From: Membranipora membranacea
Taxonomy: Eukaryota > Bryozoa > Gymnolaemata > Cheilostomatida > Membraniporidae
Direction: 5' to 3'
DNA length: 64,000 nucleotides
Assembly (NCBI GenBank): GCA_914767715.1
Contig: OU612073.1
Span: 3,162,001-3,226,000 of the forward strand
Shown here in pieces: positions 46,913 to 58,698 of the stretch; position 1 is the stretch's first letter, and each line of letters begins with the position of its first letter. A model generated the notes under the pieces. That model was given only the letters and a program-made list of their open reading frames with translations. It was not told where the DNA came from and did no database searches. Made by a program: the position numbers and the translations under genes.

Positions 46913-49900
46913 ATGACAGCTGGGACAATGTCCAGTAACATTTATCAGGGCATTGTGGGTCTCTCGCTAATTGCTGTCATACTAATATTCTATAATACAG
47001 AAACAAGCAAGTTTGTGAAGCAAGACAATCTCAATGGAGTTTACAATGTGGCATTTGGCGAGGTGAGTTTGAACTAACCTTTCAATATCAAACTTTTATT
47101 TTATTTTCTCAAAAATTAATGCCAACCAAGTTAAAAAAAACTGTGTACTTCTCTTAATACAGACTTTATAATATACATATAATACATAATGTATAACATT
47201 ATTATAATATGTTATATTGCGGGAGGATCGGTCGGTCAGTACTGCCAACAACTAATACCTACTTCAAACACTAGCTTCTCCACAGATAGAAAGTTCAAAG
47301 TATCAAGCACATAAGCCATTGAGGACCTTTGCTTTTGTTGGGCGCAGGAGGGGGGGGATGGTAAGATGTCAAAAACTTTACACCAATTAACCTGTAAACT
47401 GTTATATCTTTCCCCAATTAAGCACAGCTCTACAGTGTGGAGCAAACCTAGAGGCCCTCACAGAGTCCATTGTATGAAATCAGGCTGACAGTGTTGTTAG
47501 TCTAATCATATTCAAGTTTTTTTAGATGGTTTTAAGTCGTTGAATTATTTCAACGTCGTATTTTAATAAGATTTAAGTCGTATTTCATATAGTATTATCT
47601 AATTCATGTTTGAGTCACACTCAAGTCATATTTCAATTGAATTCATGTCGATCAGATGTTGAATTGGACGTAAGTTCTATGCACATTGATGTAACATTTC
47701 TGTCATTCAGTATGAAAGTCTGATTCAAACTCAAAATTATTCAAAAGTGTAGTAAATCAGTTTTCATCTTCTACACGCATTATTTTATAGAACAGAAATA
47801 TATCTATTGCAAAAGAGGAACAGAGAGCCTTGTTAGTACAGCAAGACAGTACAGCAGAAATTGTAAACGGTAGGTAATGACTCGGCGATTCATTATCAAA
47901 TACCACTCATACACTATGTTCCCATTTGTCGATGTGGCATCAATTTGAGGACCACATGATACATGGGATTAGCATTCAGGTTGAGTTCCGTCCGCATCGG
48001 TTTGCCTTTTATCATTTCGATTGGCGACGTAGATGAATGGATAGCGTGCTTAGGTTCAAATCCCGGCCGCGGCAGTTCTCAATTGATGTTTTTTTCATCA
48101 TGGAAATCATAAGCATTCTTATTCGATATGGAAGTGGACTACTCACTCGTAGCATGGGGCCATAGTGATTGTAACAACGGAACAGGACAAGATTAAAACA
48201 TTACAACTTTTTGATAGCAATAAAGCCTGCTTGCACATATAAAACTAAATTTGATAGCAGATTTAAATTTTATGAGACACAACAACTCATTATTCTTTCC
48301 TTTTTAATGTACTAAGCCTAATGTTGTCGTTATTGCAATGATAGATGAATTAAAATTGCACATACATGTACATACATGCATACATTAGAATGGGAAGCCA
48401 AAGACACAGCTAAATAAGTTAAGATAATAATGGATTATACTCTAAAGTGAGCAACTTTTCTCAAATCTTGATCTGATCAAGCTTATTAACTTGATATGCA
48501 TATGTTTGTTTTTCAGCTCAGAGATTTTATGGGACATTACTCATACTTGCAGGATCACCAAAGGACTTTGTATATCCCTATACCAAAAGATATGATAATG
48601 TAAGCAGCACTACTGTTTGATAACTGATTTTTTGGGATGTTAATGTTCTTCCAAGAACAACGGTATCAATGAAGATAGTTAGTAATGGTAGTTAATAGTA
48701 TCCTGAAGTTGGCAGTTGATGTCAGATGATAAAACTTTAACATGGAGGGGATCCGGGGGGTTGTCCACGGTACGTTTATCCACGGTGGTACTCATACCAC
48801 CGCGAGATTGGAGTCCGTTTAAGTGCTGATTCAAGCCAGAGCGGAATGAGCAGCATAGCTGTCCAAACCATAGGCGGTCAGAGTTATGGCTTGCAGTTGC
48901 CGCAGATACATATTTGGGCGTGGTGGGTCGCTTATATTTAACGTTGACTGTTTGATGTTCAGCTCCTTGTCAACACGTTTGTAAGCTTCTGGAGTCTGAA
49001 GAAAACATGAAATTAAAAAAATAGCAGTTAATTTCATGTTCAAGACAATGAAGTTCTGTTTAACCTAAAAAAACAAAGTGTTTTGAATAGAACGATAGTA
49101 AGGTCCCCAGCTAGATGATATAATGTAGGAGTTTTTGTTGTTTTCCTTATCATGGGTATTTCACAAGATCCACATTTATTTTACAGCCATAATGCCTCAC
49201 TGTAAAGAAAAAATGTTGCTTCATTTCCAATCAGCCCGCTAAGTAACTTAATGTGTTTGGGAAAGCAAAAAAAAACAACCACAGTTCATATCAAAGCCAT
49301 CTCATAGCAATGAATAAAAAAACTAAATTTACTCACACAGGGAAATTATTGAATGATGTAACCTATTTCAAAGTGTGCAAACCCAAGGTCTAGAGTATGT
49401 TATCTCCCCTGTAATGGATTAACATCAAAATGATGATCCACTGACAGTATAGCGGTTACCCAGCCCTGGATTACCTAAGACAGTTACAAGGGTGCATTAC
49501 AGACACTAGAAATGATCAAACAACAGGGGAGATAACATACTCTGGACCCTTCTAGACCCGGAGTTTTCGCCCTTTGAAATAGATTACATCATTCAATAAT
49601 GCCTTAGTCCGAGTAGATTTAGTTTTTTTGTTCATTGCTATGGGATAGCTTTGATATGAAGAGTGGTTGTTTTTGCTTTCCTAAAAACTTTAAATATTTA
49701 CAATGTATTTATTCCTACTGATTCACATCATAATAATTTATTAATTTTAGTATTATTTATTATCTATATCTTCATTTTTATACTTATATTTATTATGTTT
49801 ATGATACCCTAGAGCACCGGTAAGTGGGATTTGATACACAGAAGATTCTATTTTGGTTACAAAGGCTATGACAAAAAGCTTCGGACTGATAAATTGATGG

Positions 49901-52900
49901 ATGAGTGTCCGCATGACTGCCAGTTCACTATTGATACGAGCAGGTAAATATGTTGCCGTATTGATGCTCTAGCTTAAGTGCTGCTCGGTGTAGCGGGTAA
50001 CAGCATTCCATAGTCAAGCAGTTACCAATCTAATAGTTGAATGCCAAAAAAATGATGTGGTTGTCTGCTATATACTTTCAATTCTGCTCAAACCGACCGA
50101 CACATAGTTATTGAGTTTGGTTTTATTTTTACTGTACTTTTGCTTGTTGACAACACAACTCAAGTGCACTGTGCTGTGAAGCGTGCGGGATAAAAGAATC
50201 AGGACATTTGATAATTTAATGAATTTACTGATTTTATCCTAGCCTCGTGGCTCAAATTAATATGACGCACCCAAATCCATCTGAGTCTTTTGAAAAGGAT
50301 CGGCGAGGCTTCTAGCATCAAATTCTCACTATCTCTATGCTAAATCTCATGCTCTTGGCTTTCATTCACTCTGATGATCTCATGTCCAATCAATCAATCA
50401 ATCAATTTGAGAATGAAATATTTGTAAATCTGGTTCATCTCATCATTGGAAGATTTGCATAACTTATCCCCCACCAAGAAACCCAAAGTGTGGAGGTGAT
50501 TAAGGGTAACATAGAGTAAAAAAGCTTAAAGTTCCAGAGTTCTAAGAGTCCTATTTTATCAGACAACAAACACCAGTTTTACTCATCTAGTTTCAATTCC
50601 TACAAATCGTACTAGATTCATCTCCATATTCTTCCCTGAAGGAGAAGTATGAAAGCCAGCAGTGAATGCAATCACATAGAATATTTCCAAAAACCAGCAC
50701 ACAGCTATTTTGGCTTTTTCTAGCCGTTATTTTGAAAACCCCTTACCACATCAAAGCTTTTCTCCCTCCAATTTTTAAAGCCGAAGTGCCTTGGCAGGAG
50801 GTTCATAATCCGTTTCTGTATCGAAGCTTCTTTGGAAAAATGCTTGTTTATACCGTATAGTGCAGTCATACCTTTTGTTGTACTTTGAACACCCACAACA
50901 AGTTGAATTGTTTTGGCCTTGTCACGCGGCCACGAGTTTTGCACCAATAAATCCAAAACCCGTGGCCGCGTGACAAGGCTATTATTGTTTGCGGTGCCTC
51001 TGTTGAACATTGGGATGGTTTGGGATATAGGATCCAAATAGTTAAAAGGTCACACCTCAGAAGAGCAGCGTAGTATCAAAGATATATGCACGCACACAGT
51101 ATAAAGGCTAGCCTTTGTCATGCACAAAAAGTTACACCCAATTGTAAAAATTACAAATAGAGGAGGAGAAACAATCCATTATTTTGGTACATTTTCTTAT
51201 TTATTTCATAGCATAATTGTAATGTTTTATTATCAGTTTTGCACTTGTGATTGATCCAATTCAGAAATTTAACTGGCTCTTATTTCTATATCCAATGATA
51301 CAGCCCAGTTATTGCATTAACGGCCAAGGACACAAATATAAACTGAGCTGAATATAATAATTGATATGAATGAGGAAGTTGTTACAATAATTACCCGTCA
51401 TATTATTACGCCCAGTTTTACTCTGAGCACATTGATCAGAGGTCAAATGAAAGCATGTTATTGTGGAGACATTCCATCGGTATGAAACTTTGTGTCAGTA
51501 ACTGGATCAAGCTTAAAATCTGAGGGATTATGCATTAGCTGCAACTCATTCAGAGGTTAATCGATCACGATGATGCAGGCATACAAGCATAGGCCATCAG
51601 GAAGTGAAACGCAGCAAAATTATAGGAAAATAATTTTGAATGACTGTGTACGGTAGCACCTTTCAGGATGAAAGTTTTTGATTTGGTTAAGCATTGTTTA
51701 ACTGAGGTAGTAAATTATCACTGAGTGTAGACTTTTGAAAATCTTTCTACAGTCTGTCATTGAGTTTCATATTATTAGCGAAAAGTGCAGTAACAAAACT
51801 TTCCAATGATATTTTTCAGCTACTAGGCAATAAATAAATTGATAACAAGACTCACATAGATCACAAAATTGATGTATTTCTCTTCTAATCATCTCATTGA
51901 AGATTTGCTGAGGCAGATGTTATATTGATGCACACTCCTGGAGATATAGCCAATCAGAAAAATGCTTATGTCAGGCGTGCCAGGCCTGAACAGATGTTCA
52001 CTTATTTTTACTACGAGCAACCTCATCATTATTCTACAAATGGTCTTAGGCTTTTGAACAACAAAATAGGTATGGCCGACGTCTCTTGCTGACCTTAGAA
52101 ACTACCCAGTCCCAAAGATCAAAGCATGTCATAGTCAAGCAGTAACTTATGATAAAGTTGTGTCAGATTTACATGGTAAAGAGAATTCAATGCCCTACTC
52201 AGCATGAATTATTGATGGGGTAAGTAGTGCCTCCCATATGGGAAGTTAACTCCAATTCTTTGCATTATGATGTCACAGTCTTCCAGGAGTGTATGATATT
52301 TGTATAATATGCATTGGTCTTTGGGTAGTCTTTAAGGCTCACCAAATTAATTGTCTTGAAAAGTTCATCTCAACAGTGATGAATTAGCCATAGTTGACCA
52401 GCTGCAAAGTACAGGCGAGGTTAGATCAAGTTTAATCCAGTTGCCTGAATTCAGGTTTGCTCCCCTGCGTCTGATCAGTGGGAGAAAGAAGATCAAAATA
52501 CAGGCAAACTGGAGATTTCTTGGTCTAAGTTTTGGGTGTTGTACTCTGTTTCTTTGCTTTTCCGGTTTCTTTGAGCGTTTCTCACAATTATTAAAGCCCA
52601 GTCGGATTCGATTCAACCAGTTGTTGCTATGGTACTATAACAGAGACTATAGATATATATATATATCTATAGTCTCTGACTATAATGAAGTCATTTGTTT
52701 GTTCACTCAGCATTCTTTTTCCATTACAAATCACAGGTTTTAACTGGACATTGCATTATCAGCAAGATGCAACATTTTTCATGCCTTATGGATGGACTAA
52801 AAGAAGACCAACACCTCTAGTATCAGACAAGAAGAATCACGCAGCGAAAAGAGCAAGAAAGGTTGTTTGGGTTGTCAGTCGCTGTGATACGGCAGCCTAT

Positions 52901-55900
52901 CAGAAGAGAGAACATTATGTGGCAGAGGTGTGTTAAGCCAGCCCACATGGTCCAGCATGGTCCAGTCAAAGGGTGGTTCAACATGGTCTAACATTGTCCA
53001 GCAATATCAAGCTTGGTCCAGTGTGGGCCGGCGTTGTCCATCGTGATCAAGTCCGGCGTAGTCTAGCTTGATATTGTCCAGAGTGGTTTAGTCCAGCATT
53101 ATCTGGTCCAGCTTGATTCCGCGTGGTCCAGTCCAGCGTTATCCAGGTTGGTCCAGGATGAGCCAGGGTGAGCCAGATTTGTCCAGTAGACTGCAATTAA
53201 GGCTTGAGACTTTGAGAGCTGGGGATCCATAACCGGTTCTGTTTTAAAGGGAACTTCTGCGGCTTATGTCTTATCTTATACAAAGGAAGGTGAAGAAGCA
53301 CTTTGATGACTCAAATATTACTTCATTGTGTCATTACAATCTAAACATTCATCTTTGATAGTGGATGCAATGTAACCTACATATACCCCATTAATTACAA
53401 GCGCCAATGTATAATAAAACTTCACAGCTTAACTGTTTTTTTTAAGTCTAAGAAAACTTAATCGGAAGCGAAGGTTCGACTGAAAACAGATTTTAATTTT
53501 CTTAAAACGCTGGTTTCAGCTTGCTTCAACCACAGATCCTTGTCCTACTATATATATTTCATCAACACATACACTTTTTTAACTTTATTGGCATAACTTT
53601 CATATATATATATAGTTTGTTTCTTACAGCTTATCAAACATATAGACATTGACGTTTTTGGACTATGTGCGGGAAAATCAAAAGGGATCAAAGAGAAACT
53701 AAACTTTGCCACATTATGTAAGTATCGGAGAGTATGAATTTATTTTGATTTATAACACTCATTATGAGCGCCGCCGCCTAATTAAAAGAATTTTGAACGC
53801 CTGTTGACCACATCATGATAAAAAACCAAAGATGTAAGAAAGTTTTATGTAAGAAAGTTTTATGTATAAAAATGAATTTAAAATTGTGATAGCAGTGATA
53901 GCCTCAACTAGACAGCGTTAAAAACTACGAAACAATAAGTGCCATTAAAGGGCAACCAAGGTTTCAAACAAGTTCTCAGATTAGATAGATAGCAGATAGC
54001 AGATTGCACCTTCTGCATCAGGAAAAAAACAAAATCTAATTTCTGGTGATTATTCAGCCAGAATTCTTGTGAAACAATTCATCCATCAGGTACTCAAACT
54101 AAGCTAAAATTAGAATACCACAGAGCAGTTTCCTGTTCCTGTTATTATTTAGCCTATGATCTATCAATATTACAGCAAGGGCTTTGAACCTCCCCTAAAC
54201 TGAAGTGTTACCCAGCTTAGAATCAGCAACCACTTTGAGTTTTGCGCCGCGTCATGCACAAAGCTGATGCTGCCTAGCACATCATTTACTACCAACTAAT
54301 GCATTGCTGCGAAACCTTGGTTGCCCTTTAAACTGAAGCTCCGCTCACCCTACATCACTTGATTGGGAAATAAAATGAATCACGTATCTGCATATTTATT
54401 TAATATATATATATAAATGTACATATTTTGTTAGCCACATCTGGTAGCAACTAACAACAACATATTATTTATTTCCTTTTCACTAGGGCTTAAACGACCG
54501 TCCTATGTAACGGGCCCCTGGTAGGCGCAAGTGGCATGTGTGTGGTAGTGATCCCATACCCTAGCCCGCCGTTGCCAGCTACTCTTTTTTTCAAAGAGGC
54601 AGAGGGGGATCTTTATACTGCGTGCAGGCACACAGTGTAGACCTCCTGTATTTATGGTATATATAAATAAATGTAAATAAAATTATCAAAATTTTTTGCA
54701 AAATCTTTGATAGAACAACACTTCCATAATATTTATATCTATGTATAAAATCTACGAAACTATTGGTGAGCCAATCAGAGCCAACAACACATTGGCTAAT
54801 TAAATGGTGAGCCAATGTGAGGGCTCTGGTGGGTGGTTGTCTTTCCAACTGGACAGCCAATCATATCAGAGACAGCACATTGGCTAAGTAAATGGTGCTA
54901 TCATATGATTTCTATCTTCTATTTTCAGTGAAGAATTATAAATTTGTCATATCATTTGAAAATGCTGATTGCGATGATTACATATCTGAAAAGTTCTTTC
55001 GAAACATACAGGTCAGTTAATATATATTTTTTAATAATATGTATATATATATATATTTCAATATTATATAACAATAAAGTTATCCTGGAATGTAGTAACG
55101 GCACTTCAAAATAGTCGTTTCATGAATTTTTACATTAAATAAATCGTGTGAGAATATAGCTCTAATTATCTAAGCAGAGGCCTTATAGTATTGGTCAGGG
55201 AGTTGTCCCAAACTGGCTCGATTTGTTATAGCCTAGTGTTCAAATGGTACGTCTGCGCTTTTGACCGTTTCTACATTTCCATAGAAAATCCTAGGGACTG
55301 CACTAATTTTTGCCACGGCGGGGATCCGTCAGACGGAGGTAAGAGTCTTGAAGCCTCAGACTACACTAATATATATGTATCGCCTAATGCAATTATTGTT
55401 GAAACTTTACAAACCTGACTGGACTACTACTTTTGCTGTTATAGGTGGGAGTTGTCCCAATAGTGATGGGTAGAAGAGCACATTATGGTGTTCTAGCACC
55501 CCCATACTCCTACATCCAGGCTGACTCATTTGACTCCCCCAAGCATTTAGCTGCGTATCTGCATCTTCTTGACAAAAATGACGAGCTCTACAATAAGTTA
55601 GTATCAAGATTTCCTTCATTGTCTAATTAACACCCACCAGTACACATGTGACTCAATACCTGATATTGAATATGTAGCTTCCCTCCGTCAACAAAGAAGA
55701 AGGAACAGACTTATTCTATAATACACACTCATATTGATCAAAAACTGCATTCATTATTGCATTTTCCATTACATTGTGCAATGCAGCAATAACTGCGTTT
55801 ACTATGGCATGTATTGCTTTGAATATTGCATTCAGTTAGGACTTCACGTGATATAGTGCTTATCAATTATACCTTGTCTAATACAGGTATTTTGAATGGA

Positions 55901-57090
55901 ATGCAAACTTCATCACTGAGTTCGGGCCAACCCCTATGTGTGAGGTGTGCCGACAGATGAGGGAGATCTATTACAAACCATCTCAAATAGATATGATGCA
56001 ATACCTTGGCATACGCCAGTAAGTACCTTTTGATGATTTTCGATTAGTGTAAGAAAATGTTATCAAATTGTTAGAAAATGTCCCCCCCCCCCTCTCCATC
56101 TATCATGTATTTATAGCTATTTATGCACTGTACAAGCCCAAAAAATATACCACTTCTATCTAATTGGCTCAGAAATGCTTTACAGTTCTGTCATGTAGAA
56201 TGAACAGGACAATGAATGAAGTTATATACTATTGCACAATGTCTTCTGACACTGAAAATATATTTATTTCAATTTATGTGTGAAAAATCACTAGATAAAT
56301 ATATATGGAGGTGGTAGCTTATTGGGCGACTACAGTACATACTACGCAACCATAAAACCTCATGATGAGCAGGGGAGCAGGGGGTTTTCATCCACTATAC
56401 AGAATTATTACCCAGAATATCTATGAATTTGTTCAGTGAAACCGTTGCACAACCACTGTTGAACTAGTTGCCAGGCTATATTTATTTAAGGTTTCCATAT
56501 GTCAGCAGTTTTTACAAAACACTGAAACATAATAAATACATGTATATTTACTGCAGGAACTTTTTGCCATCTTCATACCAGTAGAATATTAAAAGTTCAA
56601 AAAGATTTGTTGTGCGTTCCAAGGCTCACCCACCTTCGTCACCGTTATGTAGAATCCAAGGCTCACCCACCTTCGTCACCGTTATGTAGAATCCAAGGCT
56701 CACCCACCTTCGTCACCGTTATGTAGAATATTCTGCGCAGGAAGTGATACGTTGCGACCACAGTGCTCTAATATATTGACAATTTCTTTTTGAAATGCCC
56801 ATTTAGATTATTCAAATGCAGCTGTAGACTGTTGACTGTTCCCTAGCCTGTCTTGACAACCTTTGTCGGATGGTCAAAACAGGCTAGTATGTCCCCTACT
56901 TTCCCCTAATCCCTATATACTATTCCATCCCCCATTATTCCGATACATTGTGTATTTCAGGCGCTGCTGGCTTTATCCAAGCACTCAGCTTCAAAATTGG
57001 AGGGAGAAAGTGGAAAATGTGAGCTTCCCCAATCCATGGAGTACAATTCATCAACTTAACTCGAGGGATAGTAAACTGAGGTTCCCATGA
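46913..57090 (+). CDS. Alpha-1,3-fucosyltransferase (GT10), Golgi type II
   Basis: Transfers fucose from GDP-fucose onto GlcNAc of glycans in the Golgi. Eleven exons with matching phase: 46913-47062, 47791-47869, 48517-48599, 49813-49943, 51903-52069, 52737-52927, 53630-53717, 54929-55011, 55445-55596, 55887-56018, 56961-57090, giving 460 aa. The start ATG opens a short cytoplasmic tail and a signal anchor (IVGLSLIAVILIFY). A stem with an NIS sequon follows, then the GT10 N-terminal region (CPHDCQFT, ARPEQMFTYFYYEQP, ATFFMPYGW). The donor-site motif is FVISFENADCDDYISEKF then GVVPIVMG; most animal enzymes have FENS here. The end has the paired-cysteine segment CEVC and a later CW. An AATAAA lies at 57451-57456. 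Length is normal for the family. Acceptor specificity cannot be told from sequence. Confidence 0.9.
48025..48077 (+). repeat. Truncated tRNA-like SINE unit
   Basis: TAGATGAATGGATAGCGTGC followed closely by GGTTCAAATCCCGG; the middle of the tRNA-like part is deleted. It lies in a fucosyltransferase intron. Confidence 0.55.
49255..49688. repeat. Long fold-back, arms near 200 bp
   Basis: The left side (GGAAAGCAAAA, TTCATATCAAAGC, CATAGCAATGAA, TTATTGAATGATGTAA, TATGTTATCTCCCCTG) is matched in reverse order by complements on the right. The arms differ by scattered substitutions and small gaps. It fits a long-TIR MITE in fucosyltransferase intron 3, ending about 125 bases before exon 4. Confidence 0.88.
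50917..50978. repeat. Stable hairpin, perfect 18-bp GC-rich stem
   Basis: CCTTGTCACGCGGCCACG (50,917-50,934) is exactly complementary to 50,961-50,978, with further A/T pairing inside and a short loop. It lies in fucosyltransferase intron 4. It could be a young MITE end pair or an RNA hairpin. Confidence 0.88.
52425..52530 (+). repeat. Small fold-back repeat, TAGATCAAGTTT family
   Basis: Starts TTAGATCAAGTTTAATCCAG and ends GGCAAACTGG then CTTGGTCTAAG, a degenerate inverted pair. Relatives lie at about 60,092-60,206 and 61,853-61,952. Confidence 0.5.
52642..52677. repeat. Perfect 36-bp palindrome with AT core
   Basis: AGAGACTATAG and its complement flank an alternating AT core. It is about 60 bases before fucosyltransferase exon 6. 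Confidence 0.9.
52945..53185 (+). repeat. Degenerate GTCCAG-rich tandem repeat
   Basis: Some twenty variants of a 9-15-base unit like TGGTCCAGCGT, heavily diverged. It starts right after fucosyltransferase exon 6. Confidence 0.8.
53949..54327 (-). mobile_element. TTAA-flanked MITE, copy 3
   Basis: Same family and orientation as copy 2, TTAA at 53,945-53,948 and 54,328-54,331, both terminal repeats intact. It lies in a fucosyltransferase intron. Confidence 0.9.
56602..56735 (+). repeat. Three-copy tandem repeat, about 44-bp unit
   Basis: Three near-identical blocks with CCAAGGCTCACCCACC and TTCGTCACCGTTATGTAGAA, in the last fucosyltransferase intron. Confidence 0.9.
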
Positions 57091-58036
57091 TGGCATCTCA
57101 ATGACATCAACATAGAACAATGCTGATATGTATAGAATACAGCGCCAAGTGTCACATACAGAGCCAATAACTTCATCTATTCATTTTGACATTTTTTTCA
57201 AAATCTTATCTCCTGCGAATGGCTGCAACCGTCAATTCTGAAAAATGATGAGTAAGCAATGAAACTGTACTCTTTGCACTTATTTCTACGGAACTAATGT
57301 CTACTGATTTCTAACCTTTAATTTGCTAGATTGTATTCATATACCAACTTCTTTCCTCTCTGTATATATAACTGTATCACCTCTTTTCTCTTCATACCAC
57401 ACTTTTATACTCCTCTGATAAGTCCGATTTTAAATTTTTTGGAATCATAAAATAAATTACAATACATTGTACAGGGCCTTTTTTCCCTTCACTGCCTATT
57501 ATATAATGTATATGTGTAACCTTCTTGCATCAGAGTTATCGATTGCCTCAGAACATTACTTGCGCACCATAAACATTTATAAATATTAAGTATTTCGATG
57601 TTTAGCCCTTAGTAGATGAGTGACAGTTGGTGACCGTTAGTGCAACAGAAACTTTGTTGCCTACCGCATCTTGGGATTCCCTTTGAGCAGTCAGAGATGC
57701 CTCCTTACAGTCATATCACCTCTTTGCTTCAGTTTACTCTCCTGCCGCGGGATCCCCGCATTGTGAGTTATCTTTTCCCATGCTAAGGGCACACAACTTC
57801 TTATCAGGACAGCCAAGTAATTTTTACACAAATCATGTGTGACGGTTTTAACTTGTGGAATAAAATATTTGTCCTGTGCTTTTATGTCCCGAAGTAAATG
57901 TTAAATATTACCTGCCTCAGTTGCCTGATTCAATCATATTATTGTACCTCTTTTATTTCCTTACGTGACAACTCCAAAAATCCTCTGTCAAACAAAGTGG
58001 CCTGTTCGTGTTACTAATGTCTGAGAATTTTTACAG
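57091..58036. other. Fucosyltransferase 3' flank
   Basis: Probable 3' untranslated region up to the AATAAA at 57,451-57,456, then unremarkable AT-rich sequence with no exon recognised. Confidence 0.45.
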
Positions 58037-58252
58037 CCAGCTGTTGATATAAGGTTTCAAAAAATTGAAATGCTTGAAGACCCTCAATGCGCTTTGGCAT
58101 TTAGGCACAGAGGCTTTTATTCGTGGGAGTCATTACAGCATTGGTGTTATCATTACCTAGCAGTCCACATACCAGGTTTCCTATGGATAACTCAATCATT
58201 AGGATTTGATTTCGAGTTTGAAGATTGCAACAGGATCACCAGCGCTTCCTGA
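58037..58252 (+). CDS. Possible orphan terminal exon, 71 aa
   Basis: An acceptor (GAATTTTTACAG) leads into an open frame reading PAVDIRFQKIEML, FRHRGFYSWESLQHW, HIPGFLWITQSLGFD and FEFEDCNRITSAS, stop. It is rich in Trp, Cys, His and aromatic residues, as a real fold would be. It follows the fucosyltransferase but its phase does not fit that gene's exon 10. It could be an alternative end, part of another gene, or chance. Confidence 0.33.
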   Translation, partial: PAVDIRFQKIEMLEDPQCALAFRHRGFYSWESLQHWCYHYLAVHIPGFLWITQSLGFDFEFEDCNRITSAS

Positions 58253-58698
58253 ACAGGTACAATGTCGTAACGTCACCCACAATTAAGTGCCTCATTTTAG
58301 CTGAATATGGTTTCCTGTCTCGGTTTATTATGCCCTCAACATCACTAATAAGTGGCTTAAATAATATCTTTTGCTAAATTTATTCTTGAAACTTTTAATT
58401 GATATACAATCAGGTTAATTGAGAAATTAATATGGCTATGTAAAAATTATATACAATACACCCCGACAAGTATCCGCTGTGAATTCCGGTTACTAAACAT
58501 AAAGCTCAAAATATATACATGGTCACCTGCACTTAGCACAGTGTGGCTTCAAAATTTGGCTGAACATAATAATATATAATATAATCTTCATTTCAAACCA
58601 CAGGTATGCTATAAAAATTATATAATATATTATTATTATTATATATTATGAACATGCCACGCCAAGAGCTACATAACCAATACTTAACTCAGTATAGG

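Noticed and set aside
50720-51037. Minus-strand ORF, 105 codons
   Set aside because: Runs through the hairpin at 50.9 kb within a fucosyltransferase intron; no start or splice context.
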